Shown: positions 47,034 to 59,989, counted from the stretch's first letter. The stretch is 64,000 nt of DNA from Clarireedia homoeocarpa (GCA_001465935.1 LNKV01000008.1:186001-250000); one strand, 5' to 3'. Made by a program: numbers and translations. Notes: generated by a model not told the origin, from the sequence alone.

Positions 47034-50000
47034 CCCCCAACCAGGCCATCGCCATGCATCAAAGTAAACAAGGCACGAGTACTTGGCCTCCCAAAGCGAA
47101 AGAAACCACAGGCATACAGCCGCATCCAAACCATGTACATACATACAGTGCAAACCCACCTGCCCAACCCATCACATTCATGACAAACCAGAACTACATG
47201 TACGACGAAAACGGTACCTGATATACAAAGACGTTGTAACCTTACCGAAGTACCGTCCGTACCTTTTTCTCCCCGCGTAGACTCAGCCTTTCTGCATCGT
47301 TACCTACCTACCTCTTCCTCTCTTCCTCTTACTATATCCACTGACCGGACAAGACGACCTACCTATTCCATCACAATCATGACACACCGAAATGTACTCG
47401 AAAGGCCGAAGCAAACCATCCAGTACTGTATGTTCCTGCTACATACCTGATATCCCAAGAAAATAGTGCAGCATCCCCTGATACCTCCTGACCGTGGCAT
47501 ATACATCACATCACACCACAGCACACCAGTACAACCACAGCAGCACGTGTTCCCACTGTAGCCGTCCGTCTCGTCGCACTAAATCCAATCTAATGCCATC
47601 CGCAAAGAGTCACAGACAGCATAGCATAACCGGCCCTTCACTGCCCTTCACAGCGCAGCCAAGACCCCAACCCAACCCAACTCAGCTAACCTTTCTTTTC
47701 TTCTTCCTCCTCCTCCTTTCTTTTCCTTTCTCCCCTATCCTATCCTTCCCTTCGCTGCACAGCGCTTTCCTGCACGCGCCCGCGATGGGTAAGTCCCGTA
47801 CCTAATGCGTACATACATGCTGTCTTTTCGCGCCCATCTCCTCATCCAAGTCTCCGGATACCAAACCAAGCCATGCCATACCTGACCAAACCCATAACCT
47901 ACCTTACCGATCTGGATCCACCCAGATCCCAGACGGCGACCCCGAGGAGAAAAAAAAAAGAGAGAAAAAAAAAAAAAAAATATGGCAAAAATAAAATTTT
48001 GAGAAATATTGAGAAGATTGTGAACTAAACCTAGAGAGTAAGATAGATTGATAGATTGATCGATTGATTGTATCCTCCCCTCGTTGTACAGCATCGTATA
48101 GTTATTATAACATCATATCATATCATATCATAACATCGTACTACATTATACGTACGTATACGTATGAATATACTCACGATGCATACATACATAACAATCC
48201 AACACCACCCCACCCTTCACCCCTCCCCAAATAGGGAATAAATAAACAAAATAAACTTCTAGAAGCCTTCCACGGAACGCCACGAAGTCAGCCAGTCAGC
48301 CAAACTCCGGAGAAGCCGAAAAGGGAAAAACGGAAGAAGGGAGGGAAAAAGAACATGTGCGCTTTTCTAGCGTATTACTATATTGGGCTTGGTGGATTGA
48401 ATTCTGCTCCCTCCCTCCCTCCCTCCTGCTCCTGCTCCTGCTTGCGACGTACATACATACAGTACGGTTCCTGCTTCTCCCATTGGTACGGTTTCGGGTT
48501 TGTTGTTACGGTGGGATAAGGAGGAGGATAGGAGTAGGATGGGATACAGTAGACAGTTACAGTAGGATAAGGATACGAGCCCCTGAGACGGAGCCTGCTG
48601 ATTGATACTGTAGGATTGTAGAAGTAGGAGATTACGGAACCTCCAACGCCTGGGCGAGCGAGCGATAAAGTTACGGAAGGAAAGGAAGGGAGAGAAGAGA
48701 AGGGGAGAGGAGAGGAGGGGAGTGGCGACTTACTGTGCCTTCGTCGTAGGGGTTTGGGAATTTTTTTTATGAGAAGTGTAGATTGTTAGGATCAGTAAAG
48801 TAACTATTCCCTTACGCCATCTCCATCGTAAGTCTTGCTCGGCTTAACTTCGTTACCTAGTTGTTTTGTGCGATTGCTTTGACAGCAACAAATAAATAGT
48901 GCTAAATAGTACAGTAACAGCATTTAACAACCCCTAGCTTGGGATTAATAGCCACATAGCGTACAAAAAATTTCCCCCGTCTGTCTCCTCACAAATACAC
49001 CAGTCGTACAAGTAAGACAATAATAGCCCGACTGACAACCTTACAAGACCGAAAAAGGCGAACAAGAGCCGGGCGATACGATATGGGAATAAGAAATATG
49101 GAGAAAGACTAAAGAAAGCCGCGCGCGCAAACGCAGTGTGAGATCAGAGGAGGATGGTTGTATCCATAATATTGCAATCGGAGTACATAAGGCGGCCAGC
49201 GACTGGACCTGACCTCGGCTTAAAGTAGCTTGAACCTGGTGGGTGGGTGGTGTAAGGGTGAGGGTTATGATGATTTGAAGCGTAAAAATATTCTCCGAGG
49301 GAAGCAGAAGGAGAATGCCTGTACCTGTCTATGCAATTTGATAACCATGCGATTGGAATAAAAAACGTAAGTGTCGTGATATAATTTCCCGTGACCTTCC
49401 TTCTCTGGGGCTGCCTGCCGGGGAAAACGTATTGTGTCGGAAAAAGGATGTATCGTGCCGTCTTTTGTCCAGGTGTAGGGTGTTATCTTCCCCATATCCG
49501 TCGCTAGCAGAAACACGGTGCACAATCTGGATCGTGTATAGACTTGGAGAGGGAAGAAAGGTTGAGGCCGGGGAAAGAAGATGCAGTAGCTATAGCGACC
49601 ATCTGTTAATGGGAAAGATGTGTGTATCGGGTAGATGAAGGTATGAGGATCCGGACATGAGGATCCGGACGGCAGCCAGCCGGTCCGTGAAGCTTTCTTT
49701 TCTTCTTCGAGATAAGAAAAATCAAAAAGGGTACGAAAGTACAGAGACGGGAATGTCAGGGAAGGGAAAAAAGAAAGGTGCATGGACGACCCCGGAGAAA
49801 GAAGACAAGTTGAGAGAAAAGAAGCCTGCGATGATTTGCATGCTTTTTCTTTGGGAAATCTGGTTTCGGGGGATCAATCTTGCAAGTTCCCCGGCCGTGG
49901 GTTGAGACCGACGTACAGGAGGGTAATATACTGTATATTCCTTTATCCGAATCACAATCGAATGAACCTTGTGAAGTGCGTTTCGAGAGGCTGGCACTGT

Positions 50001-51151
50001 CGCACTGTCGTACTGTACGGACAGGATAGCCTTGTCGAGGTGGTTGTGGGAAGGGCAATGGCATAGGCTGATGTGCTAGGGGGTATATTCATCCGCGGTG
50101 ACCTTCTAACAATGGTTAGGCGTTGAAGTCAAATTGGCTGGTCTTTTCATTGCATCGCGAAGATGAGAAGAACGATTAGCCAATAAATTGACGATGTTGG
50201 ATATATGTTCAAAGGTATCCTGTAAGTGAGATCGAATGGAACAGCAGAGGCAATATGTCGCGCAGGGAAAGATCACCGTTATCATTCCTAATGGGATGAG
50301 ATATATGATATATGATACCACAAGTGTGTGAGTTCATTTATTAGGTTGCTCCGAAGAAGCAGGATGATGCGATGGATATACATTCGAACAAGACCTGACA
50401 TTGACAATACGGAGACGCGAAAGAGATACCCAATCAGGGCCAATCGATCCCGGTTTGATATGGAGAGCCGGAACTTGATGGATTAATGGCATAAGGCTTT
50501 GATACGTCGGCACTTGAACTGGACAGGATTCAGCGTGGTCCGGCAGATGACAGAACTATCTCCAAGATTCTTTCGATTTTGGGAAGGGTTCGCGTCGATA
50601 CTGCTGTATTCAGAATATCGAATGTCTGCGAACGAATGATCGACAAATGCTGCCCGGGTAGGCTGATGACCACACGCTCCGTCGTGTGGGCGATGATGCT
50701 GCTAACGTCAGCGAAGTTCTCTCCCACCAGATAAGAATAACGATTGGCAGTTTGGACGCCGCCGATGGGAAATGCTCTCGGTGCGAGGACAGTATACTTC
50801 CGTACTCCCAAACTTCTAGAAGTCACTCGGACGGGCTCGGGATATCAGGGTAACACAACGGGCGTAAAGTACACGGGATTTCCCTTGCTTCTGGAATGAT
50901 GGTGTTTCCCAGCAAATGCCACCATTTCAATTGTACTACAATTCACCCCCGAGGATGATAAGAGTGTTTCCGCCACATCAATGCACACATTCTTTCGATA
51001 ATATAATCAACCCCTTCATGAGGAAAATACTGTATGGGGTTTGGAGGTGATAGGCTCAATGCTACTGGTAGATGCCAGGAATCCCAAGATGCAAACGCTT
51101 TTATCACGTCACTGACGGATAAGATATCATTAATTATTCAGCATCACCGAT

Positions 51152-51200
51152 TCACAAGCACACAAGCACACAAGCACACATGCACACATGCCCACATGCC
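51152..51200. repeat. CACAAG/CACATG microsatellite
   Basis: Tandem 8-10-bp units built on CACAAGCA, grading into CACATGC. Confidence 0.75.
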
Positions 51201-53149
51201 AGCATCCATAGCAGGGCCCACAACATCGCTCTTCTCTGGGAGACTCCTCTTTTTTCACACCCAACTCGGCACAACTCGGCACACGATTGGATCATTGTCG
51301 CTTTGAAATGGGAAAAAAGGTGTCTAAGAACCCATGATGGCCAAGACTTGTACTAACCGTCGTTGTGAATACTAGCCACTGTGATGTTTAAGAACCCCCT
51401 CCTAGGCAAAAGACCGGTCACAATCCATGTTTTTCGTTGAAGGAAGAATCGAAAGCTGCTTTTACATTGGCAGAGCGATGGTGGGTGTGAGCAAGGGTCT
51501 ATCTATCCCTTACTAGATCGCATGCTCAAGCCCTTGCTGGAGAAGTATTGTTCTTGTTCGATACTAGACCCAGTTAAGATAGAGCACCTGTCTATCTATT
51601 TCTCATGAATCTGTGCAATGCCATTGGTGGACGGGGGAAGCGATGACAAAGAAGAATCACATCTTATTCGACGGCGACAAGGGTGGGTCGACATCTTCTA
51701 GCGCTTTTCTAGCGCGGTACGACTCCACTGTTCCCCCTGGTTCTTCCAGCGCCACTTTAATGGGTCGTGAAAAAAGAAGAGAAAGAGAAAGAGAAGAAGG
51801 AAAAGGATTTTGGAAACGGGAAGGGGATGGGGGGAAGGTGTGAGAAAAAAAAAGATCGAATCATCAATCGATTTTCCGTCTCAGATTTCCCAGGGCGAAG
51901 TCGAGCACCCTTGACTCTTGGCTCTTGGCTCTTGGCTCGTAGCTCGTAGCCCTTGCCCTTAGCTCTCAACCCTTAACCCTTACAAGTACAAGTACCTATA
52001 CCAAGTGCATATATCGAACCCACTTATACCCATCACCACACGAAGTTCCAGATTCCTCTAAAAAGAGGCCCAAAGACGCAAGCGGAGAAGGGCAACGAAC
52101 GAAAGATAGGGCAACCGCATCATCATCCATCGTAATCATCCTCATCGTTCGAACCACCGTTTCGCACTACGACCACCACCGCCGCCGCCGTCGCCGCCAT
52201 CATACGAAGTATTCATCTCATCACATCACCATATAACAACGCAAGCACTCCTGAGCACGACGCATACCAGGCCGCCCGCCTTCACCACATACCACCAGCG
52301 ATCCCTTCCAAGCGCGACCCATCTCCAGCCGGCCGTTGCCTGCCCCATTCCCTTATCCACACAGAATCCGCTGTGACCGACTTACCGAGTTGCTCGCACG
52401 GCGTACACCCAAAGTCCCAAGCATTCGCGCGCACGATTAGCTCTGCAGACCGAACAGAAAGAAAGGCCTGCCCTCCTTTGACCGGGCCTAATCCGACCTG
52501 GCCTTTCCCTACCTACCTTGCCTTGCCTTTCCCTACCTTTAGCCTCGTGGTGACTGAAGAGTCCTCCAGCGTTACTTTGTACAGAGAAGTACAAGTACGG
52601 TCTGCCCATGCTACCTCTTGCACACCCTTCACGCTGCTAGATCGCAAGAGGAAAATAGTGGGCCCGCGATCCACAATTTTCACTTTTTGTTCTGCGAATC
52701 TGCGAATCTTCCACTTCCACCCCAAGCATCCTTAACATCCCAACACCTCCACCCACCTCCACCCACCTCCACCCACCTCTCCACTTTCTCTGTCCGAGTT
52801 CCACTTCGCGCAGAGCTGCACTCGAGCACTAGAGCACTCCAAACAGCTACACCATCCAGCGCCCTTTTTCTTTTGCTCGCTCGGTGGATTATGAGATGCC
52901 CCCGACTCTCTCTCTCCCTCTCTGCCTCTGCCTCTGCCTCGACTGAATAAACCGCCATCCTAACGACATTCTTTTCCCCAGCCTCATGGGCCAAGGAAAA
53001 AACAACAACAACAATTCATCATCATCACCACCACCACCACCCATCGCCATCACCATCACCACCGGTCATTAGATAATTAGCCGTTCTCCGTCCTCTCTCG
53101 ATCCCATCTCTCGTAACGGCACACACACACTCCGACTCAACACTCATAA

Positions 53150-53264
53150 CCTTACCACCCACCACCCACCACCCACCACACACCACACACCACAAACCAC
53201 AAACCACAAACCACAAACCACAAACCACACAACACACACCACAAACCACACACCACCACCATCA
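53150..53264. repeat. ACCACCC / ACCACAA minisatellite
   Basis: About 115 bp of tandem 7-bp units shift from CACCACC to CACAAAC variants, just upstream of the RGS gene leader. Confidence 0.85.
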
Positions 53265-53864
53265 CCAATCCAATCCATTCCAACTGATTACAGGACACTC
53301 CGAACCTTCACCTCAACCTCATCCGACACTTCGAATCATACATACGACACACATTACAAATTGTCTTGACGTCGTCGGCTTTTATATCCTCATTCAGTAT
53401 TTACCGCCGAAAAAATCACCACCGACTCTTTTCTAATTTCACCTTCGAAAATACTCAAAATAATACCCATCATCGCCGCAACTTCCAAAACCTACTGCTG
53501 TCCCAGCCTCATTTAAACTTCCCATCTAGTCCAAGTCCGCATTCAGAGCCTTCCCCACTTCCAAAGACACATCACTCAAGGGGATCCCCCAATTCTAGAT
53601 CTACCATTTCGTTTCGAAAGAGTCGGATTGAGGTACTCGCGACCCTCTTCATGACTTGACTGTCTGTTCTCTTCGCTTCATAATTCGCTGTTCAATTTCC
53701 TTCGACCTTGATACCCGAAGTCCCACTAGGCTTCAGCCATTCCCTTGGACGACGACGAGAAACAATTCGACTTTACCCTTTCTTTTTTCTACTCCCTTCT
53801 TCTCTTTTCTTCTTTTCTCGAAAAAGATTAATTGCACAATTCTTATTCTCAGCCTCTCCTGATT

Positions 53865-53873
53865 TATATAAAG
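53865..53873 (+). promoter_or_regulatory. TATA-like box upstream of RGS gene
   Basis: TATATAAAG lies 534 bp upstream of the RGS start codon. If used, it gives a leader of about 0.5 kb containing a 95-codon uORF (53949-54236). Confidence 0.4.
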
Positions 53874-54398
53874 GTTACATTGGTAGCACGTCGACGCCGC
53901 AACACGAGAAAAAGCCTTGGTTAGATTCAGCCTCACACCACTGCGACCTTGTTTCTGACTTTGAACACAACTTTCTCCCGAACTTCGGAGTCTCGTTTCC
54001 AGAAGAACTTCAACCGACATAGACTTCTGCCCACACCCGTCTGTGGTCCCAACATTTCATTAGAGCTATTGGGGGGGAAAAAAAAGGTTCCTGGTCATAA
54101 TTCGGCACCTTGCGGATACCCGTATCTTATCACAAATCAACAATCTCGATTTCCACAACACGAGGTCCAGCGAATTGGGTTGCAGTACCTTGCAGCAAAC
54201 ACATCATCAACCTTTTCGACCACCTGCTTCGATTAAGTGCCTCTTGACAAATGAGTGGGCAACGATAGTCCTTGGTTTTCTCCTCTACCCGACAATATCC
54301 ACGAGATAGACCTCATTGGGCGGATTCGGCATAGGCCTCCCAGGAAGGCAACTGGATCTGGGAAAGAATAAAAGACTAGACACACAACAAGTCTCTCC

Positions 54399-56594
54399 AT
54401 GAGATACCTTCGAAGCGCAATGCGCAAGTCGAGAATAAGAAAACCTCCACCGCTATACGTTCACACATCTTCAAGAGAATCATCCCCGCGTTGCTCGTCT
54501 GTCTTGTCGGATTGTGACGCGGACGACGAAGGCTTCATGTCGTCAGGAGAGTTCCTGCCATCGAGGCCTTTAAGTCTTGCCATACCTCCAGGGCCTTATT
54601 GTCCGCGGCGACCAACACTATCAGAGGTTCTGCTAAATTCTGCACCGCCGCCATGGACCCTCAGCGCATTCATGGCATACCTTTCGCAAAACCACTGCCT
54701 AGAAACTCTGGAATTTACGATGGATGCTACGAGGTACAAGAACCACTACCAAACCGTTTTTGGTAGAGATCCACACACCCCCGTTACACCAACCCCCCAA
54801 GACTGTGAGTATGTGCGGATGTTATGGCAAAAATTACTGGACGCCTACATCGCACCCAACGGGCCACGAGAGGTAAATTTACCGTCAACTGTTCGAGATC
54901 AATTAATGTCTCTACCCAACGACTACGCCCCACCGCATCCCAACGAACTCGATCAGGCGGTCAAGATAATATATGAGTTGATGGACGAGTCAGTCTTGGT
55001 CCCGTTCCTCAACTCGGTGGCTCCAGCAACATCACGTTGTACTGAGACCAGTCCCTGGGAATCCACCGAGTCGGTGGCGGATGCCTCTATGGCTGAATCC
55101 TTGGATGAACGCACACTATCTCCTGCACGATCTCGTGCAAGGAAAGATCGCAGCCCGCCGCTTACTGGAGACTCAATTTCTCAGTCGTACAGTGGACATA
55201 GTCAGCGTTTCTCGCAGCATTCTCATCTATCTGCTGCCTTGGGTCGCGCAACCTCCGGCCGTCTCTCGGCCCATCTTTCGGGATCGTCCGGCATCTCATC
55301 TGCGGAAGGGCCTGATAGCCTTACCGATGACACCGACTCCCCTTCATCGATGGAACCCATGACTCCGCCTACGACACCGCCTACCTCAGACACTGGTTTC
55401 GCTAATGACTCACCTGGAACTAGCCCCCATTCCTCACGTGGTGAAGGGAGCTGGAAAAAGATGGGTGCAAAATTGGGCTTCAAGAAAAGTCGGTCTGCAC
55501 ATGGATCTAGCTCTAGCACAAGCAGCACCTGGGGTTTCGGGTCCAAGGACCTTAGCAGCGACAGTACGGGGTCTCATCCATGACGGGGACAGGTCTCGTC
55601 ATCACACTCTGATACTTCTACTATTCATCCTTGCCGATCCGTCGAATCTATGGAAAGCTCCGTGTCTAGTCTCACTTCAAATGGCAAGACAGCGGGGTCT
55701 CACATGGATACGACCTTGAAATCGGCAGGAGGCTCATCTACACTGTTAGAAGCACATCCTGGTTCACCAGTTGATCTTACCGGTCGCCGGCCCTCACTGG
55801 CTTCCAGTATAGCATCGCTAGATCTTGACAGCGAAAATGATTTATCATTTGGATGTTCGATGTCCTATAAGCTGTCTAAGTCTTGGGTGAACATCGTAGA
55901 GAGTAGAAGTATTGGAGCGGGTGGCGTGGCCGCAAAATCGAGGTCCTCCTTGGAAAAATGTGAGAAGGAGAACGTTAAAGCACGAACGATGCAAGCCGCT
56001 GGCTTGCCATTCTACATTCCAGCAAAGGTACCCGAGTGTGAAGAATCTAGCAAGCCCTGTGATGAATCATCTATCGACGAAGTTTATCCTGACTTCGATT
56101 TCGAAGAAGACAATGGGACTTGGATTTCAGCAAATTCACGGAACCAATCAAGTTCGAGTCTAGCATCAATTGCTACTTCCACAAGCACACTTATTGATGA
56201 GAAATCGGGTCATGGCGATGCCCTATCAATTGACACATGTCTTGCGAACTCTGTCGCAAGTTCATCAGCAAGCTTGCATTCTTGTGTCAGTACTGGAAGT
56301 GACATCTACGGTTGGGAAGAGGAGCTGGATCGAAAGAGCAGCATTGAAACCCAGAATTCCTGGAATCAAGAAAACATGTCTAGACGCCTTCCTAGTGGTG
56401 GTAGAACAATGGGACCACGGGTGCCGCACAGTGGAAATGAAATTCGAAGCTTTTACTGCAAACGTGCGGATGAGAAACGAAAAAGTTTATTGTACAGGGT
56501 ACTAAACATTTCTGGACGAAAATCTTCCGATGATGAAAGTCACCCATCATCATCATCATCATCACATCCATCGGCTATGGATAACTGTATATGA
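54399..56594 (+). CDS. RGS-domain G-protein regulator with in-frame TGA before a long extension
   Basis: The first 394 codons (54399-55583) encode a basic N-terminus and then an RGS domain of the fungal RgsA/Rgs2 type at about residues 72-206: TLSEVLLNSAPPPWTLSAFMAYLSQ, the CLETLEFTMDATRYKNHY core, and a second half ending IIYELMDESVLVPFLNSV. A Ser/Thr/Pro-rich tail follows. TGA at 55581-55583 closes this ORF, but the same frame continues open for 336 more codons to 56594 with the same Ser-rich, protein-like composition (for example GLPFYIPAKVPE, SLLYRVLNISGRK). Either the TGA is read through (it is followed by CGG), or it lies in an in-phase intron 55564-55692 (GTACGG...GACAG, 129 nt). Known: RGS proteins speed GTP hydrolysis on G-alpha. 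The RGS call is firm; the C-terminus is not. Confidence 0.85.
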
Positions 56595-57401
56595 GTTACT
56601 CCCACCGAGCATTTTATTTCTTTTTATAGCTCGGCAAAACTATCGGATTATATGCATACACGTTCGGCGTTTCTGATTTCCAATCTTTTGTGGGTATAAG
56701 AGATACACCCACTTCGATTTTCTTTACAATGATCTTAAATATCCTCAAAACTAATGTTGAGCATGTATGGATTACACACAATTTTCTTTATTTATGACAT
56801 GATATGGACGGCTTGACTGAACACAAATTTTGCATTTCGGGCTCTCAACTTTCACTTTACAATGCGAAAATGGGGAATATGAGGCGCATGGGAACTTTTT
56901 ATTACAAGGGAAGAAAAACTTTATGCATGAAAGGCGTTGGGGGAGGTTTTCATTGGGATGGGGGGGCTGGGGAGGGAAGGGAAACTGGAATGGTTTGGGA
57001 GGACATTTGTGATTGTTTTGTCTATTGCATTGCATGGCAGGGAAAGAGGAGACCTGGGAAGGAAAGACTTGAAGGAGGAAGAAGATTACTTGTACATTTT
57101 TTTGAAAAGAACAGAGGATTGAGAGATAAGAAAGATGGGATTGATGGATATGTGCTTTGTGTATAATTGGCATTGGCTTGCATGTGATGGAATGATGATA
57201 TGGAGTAATTCTGGTGGTTGAATGAAGATGAGGATCATGAGTTCAGACGATTACTTGGGGTCCAATGTCTATTATTCAAATGCTGATACCACCGACCATT
57301 TTCTTCTTGATGCCCTTCCTATCTGTGCAGTTGGTGAGTTGTGAGTCATGATAAGCTCACTCAATTTCTTCTTCTTAATCACCATTATCCGTCCTATTTC
57401 C

Positions 57402-57422
57402 ATATATATATATATATATATA
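57402..57422. repeat. TA dinucleotide microsatellite
   Basis: An uninterrupted AT run, followed 20 bp later by CTAT tetranucleotide repeats. Confidence 0.85.
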
Positions 57423-58804
57423 CACTTTCCCTTTTTACAGTCATCTATCTATCCATCTATCTATCTATCTCTCTAGAGACCCCCTTTCTACACTTAGACG
57501 AGAGTAGACTAAAGTAGAGTAGAGTATTCTCAGCCCTATCACATACATACATACATACATAATATAACCGATGACCCGCCGCGCGGGGGAGGGGTGGAGG
57601 GGAGAGAGATGTGCAATTAATTAATTAATTAATTGATTATTTATTTATTTGGGTAGTTAGTTAGTTGTATTGTATTGTATTATATCTGTCTATCTATCTA
57701 TCTATCTATCTCAGAAGTTATCTCGCAATACCAATCAAATTAAATGGAATCGTGAAATTCTTACTTATACTACTTACTGTATTTATATCCGTCTGTTTGT
57801 CTGTCTATTTGGTTGTTTATACCCGATGCGATGGATGAGCTTTTCTTTTCTACTGTGCAGTAGCTTGGCGGGGCTAGAGTATTGTATTGTAGTCTGTACG
57901 ATCGATGTAGGAGGTGGTAGGTAAGTTGGTATGGATATCTTTTTTTTTTTCTTTTGCTCGCCCCGACTTACTTTACTTTAACTGTATGTTATGTTGTGTT
58001 GTGTTGTGTTGTGTAACTGCGCTGTACCTTGTTGGTCTTGTGGAATCTATGTATGTATGCATGCATGTACGTACGTATGGAGGTTTCAGAGAGAGAAAGA
58101 GATGGAGATGGAGGTAGAGGTAGAGGGTTTGGTTTCTGAGGGCAGGGGAGCTGGGTTCGATTGCATTGGACTGGATTGGATTGGATCGGATTGGGATTGG
58201 AATAGACCGGCTTAACCGCCCGCCCGGCCCGCTCGCCTGCGACATAGGCGGCAATCCTACTACTGGTGCGAGTGAGGTGTGTTTTGAGGGGGTTTGTTGG
58301 TTGGGGTGGGGTGGGGTGGTGCGCTGAATGAGGTATGATGATGATGATGATGATTAATGTGTGTTTGGATGGATATGTTTAGGTTGATGGTTGAGGGTTG
58401 GTTGGTTGGTTGGTTGGTTGCCGATGACGATGATGATGATGGTGTTTGTACATCGATGGATAGTGGGAGGGAGGAGGTGTTGTGTAAGCGCTGAGTTATG
58501 TCTCTGTGTATACATATATACGTATGGGATTGGGAGATTTTGGAGTGGTGTTGGAGGTGGAGGTGGAATTGGAGTTGGACTGCTGGTAACGAGTGATTTT
58601 GAGGAGGGTGTGTGGTTCTGAGTGTGAGTGTGAGTTTGATTGACCGCGTTGGCGACCGGGTTGGGACCGGGACTGGGAATTCATTGATGGGGAGGTGATG
58701 TTTGGGAAAGAGTTTTTACTATCGGGTGGGGAGATGGGAAGGGGGGGGAGAAGATGGCGGGGTTGGCGAGTGGAGTTCGTGAGTGGGTGAGTGATGGGGT
58801 TGAT

Positions 58805-58831
58805 GGTCGCGGGCTTTTGGTGATGTGCAAC
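58805..58831 (+). repeat. 27-nt element, copy 1
   Basis: Begins GGTCGCGGGCT and ends GATGTGCAAC. It matches the other six copies at all 15 invariant positions and at the fixed length of 27. Confidence 0.8.
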
Positions 58832-59150
58832 TTGGGGTTTGGGAGGGTTTGGGAGCGGGTGTGTGTGGTTATACTTGGGTGGGTGGATGATGTAGAGGGA
58901 GGAGAGGGGAGGGGAGGGGAGGGAGGGAATGGGGGTGGAAGATAGATATAAGGCAGCAAGAAGGGAAGATGATGTGGAAATAAGGTTCGTTCCGATCTTA
59001 GATAACAAGGTGTGTAAGGTAACGTAAGGTGAGTGTCCCGCCAAGTTATATTATTTACTTGACTTATTTTGCACCATTTTCCTTATTCGTTCTACCAACA
59101 CAGTTTAGGTACTCCGCAGAAGTGTAGACCAGCTATTTTTACTCATATCT

Positions 59151-59168
59151 CCCCCCCCCCCCCCCCCC
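59151..59168. repeat. C18 homopolymer
   Basis: Eighteen consecutive C on the + strand. It is long for a cellular genome and prone to slippage and sequencing error. Confidence 0.9.
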
Positions 59169-59401
59169 TTTCTCCATAAATCTATCCCCTCTCCGGGCTC
59201 TCCCTTCCCCATCCCATTTCTATTCATCGAAGTGATTCGTAATCGCTTTCCGAAATAAATCGTCTCGCGCTGGTAACTAACTCCATGCGGCCGCTTTGGA
59301 GACCTCGCCTGGCCTCGGAGTAGACCGTCTATAGTGACCACGTGTGCACTCTAATTTTGATTCGAGTGGAATAGGTGAGCTGAATAGAGAGAGATGGAGA
59401 A

Positions 59402-59428
59402 GGTCGCGGGCTTTTTGAGATGTGCAAC
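59402..59428 (+). repeat. 27-nt element, copy 2
   Basis: Begins GGTCGCGGGCT and ends GATGTGCAAC. It is preceded by a GAGAGAGATGGAGAA purine tract. Confidence 0.85.
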
Positions 59429-59888
59429 ATTTTGCTTTTTGGGGTTTGGTGTTGATGGGATGGGATGGGATAGGATGAGATGGGATGTTGTATTTTGAGG
59501 AATTGAGTGGAGACCAGGTTAGGGCGAGATCTTTATCTTGTTGTTAGCGAGTAAAAGATTTAGGAAAGACAGAGGGGAAAAGACGGAGGGAAGGCAATAC
59601 TCCTGCTTTCTTGCTTCACCTTGGTGATGAGTATCGTGCTCGTATACTAAATTTCAGACATAAAATAGAAACAACATCAACATGATTTACGGCAACCTGG
59701 CCATGACTGTTATCGCCATCGACATCATAATCATCAATCCCAGTAGCAATCCATTCCAAAAAGCTCGGGTAGGATGGATGAAGAACATTGGATCCTCCCG
59801 ACCCCAAATCAGACCCAGCACTAAATATCTCCACCTGGTGACATCAAGTAGCTAATACGCAATTGGGCTTTCCTCCGCTTGAGAGAAA

Positions 59889-59915
59889 GGTCGCCGGCCT
59901 TTTCAGATGTGCAAC
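59889..59915 (+). repeat. 27-nt element, copy 3
   Basis: Begins GGTCGCCGGCC and ends GATGTGCAAC. It is preceded by GAGAGAAA. Confidence 0.88.
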
Positions 59916-59962
59916 AATTGTAGTTTTGATGGGAGATTGGGCATTTCCTGTGCTTTAGGGAA

Positions 59963-59989
59963 GGTCGGTGGCCTTTTGAGATGTGCAAC
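59963..59989 (+). repeat. 27-nt element, copy 4
   Basis: Begins GGTCGGTGGCC and ends GATGTGCAAC. It lies only 47 nt after copy 3; the sequence between them is unrelated to the other flanks. Confidence 0.88.

Larger units (their letters stand above)
43181..54398. other. 11-kb gene-free divergent intergenic region
   Basis: No ORF here shows a domain or a convincing splice chain; all are short and overlap on both strands. The region is packed with simple repeats: GATGA units at 46408-46433, CATCG units at 47001-47033, CACAAG units at 51152-51200, CACCTCCAC units at 52745-52785 and an ACC/ACA minisatellite at 53150-53264. It also holds A-rich runs near 47950-47990 and a 22-bp palindrome at 46380. 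From about 52000 on, the + strand is C/T/A-rich, as in long fungal leaders. A 28-codon low-complexity uORF (MGQGKNNNNN start) lies at 52986-53072. It likely holds regulatory DNA, long 5' leaders or non-coding transcripts. Confidence 0.55.

Noticed and set aside
49265..49783. 172-codon ORF (-) in the 11-kb gap
   Set aside because: Phe/Pro-rich, no domain and no sign of splicing partners; overlapping ORFs on both strands.
46408..53264. CRISPR-like or regularly spaced repeats
   Set aside because: All arrays here are contiguous microsatellites or minisatellites without spacers, and the genome is eukaryotic.
55581..55583. Frameshift explanation for the RGS stop
   Set aside because: The upstream and downstream open frames are in the same phase, so an indel error cannot explain the TGA; only a substitution, readthrough or an in-phase intron can.
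58496..59044. 182-codon ORF (-) near the first 27-nt element
   Set aside because: Ser/Pro/His low-complexity translation of G-rich microsatellites.
59402..59460. Reading the ATGTGCAAC end of the 27-nt element as a conserved peptide start
   Set aside because: Copies 5 and 7 have GATATGCAAC, which moves the ATG, and the downstream frames share nothing, so translation is not the conserved feature.
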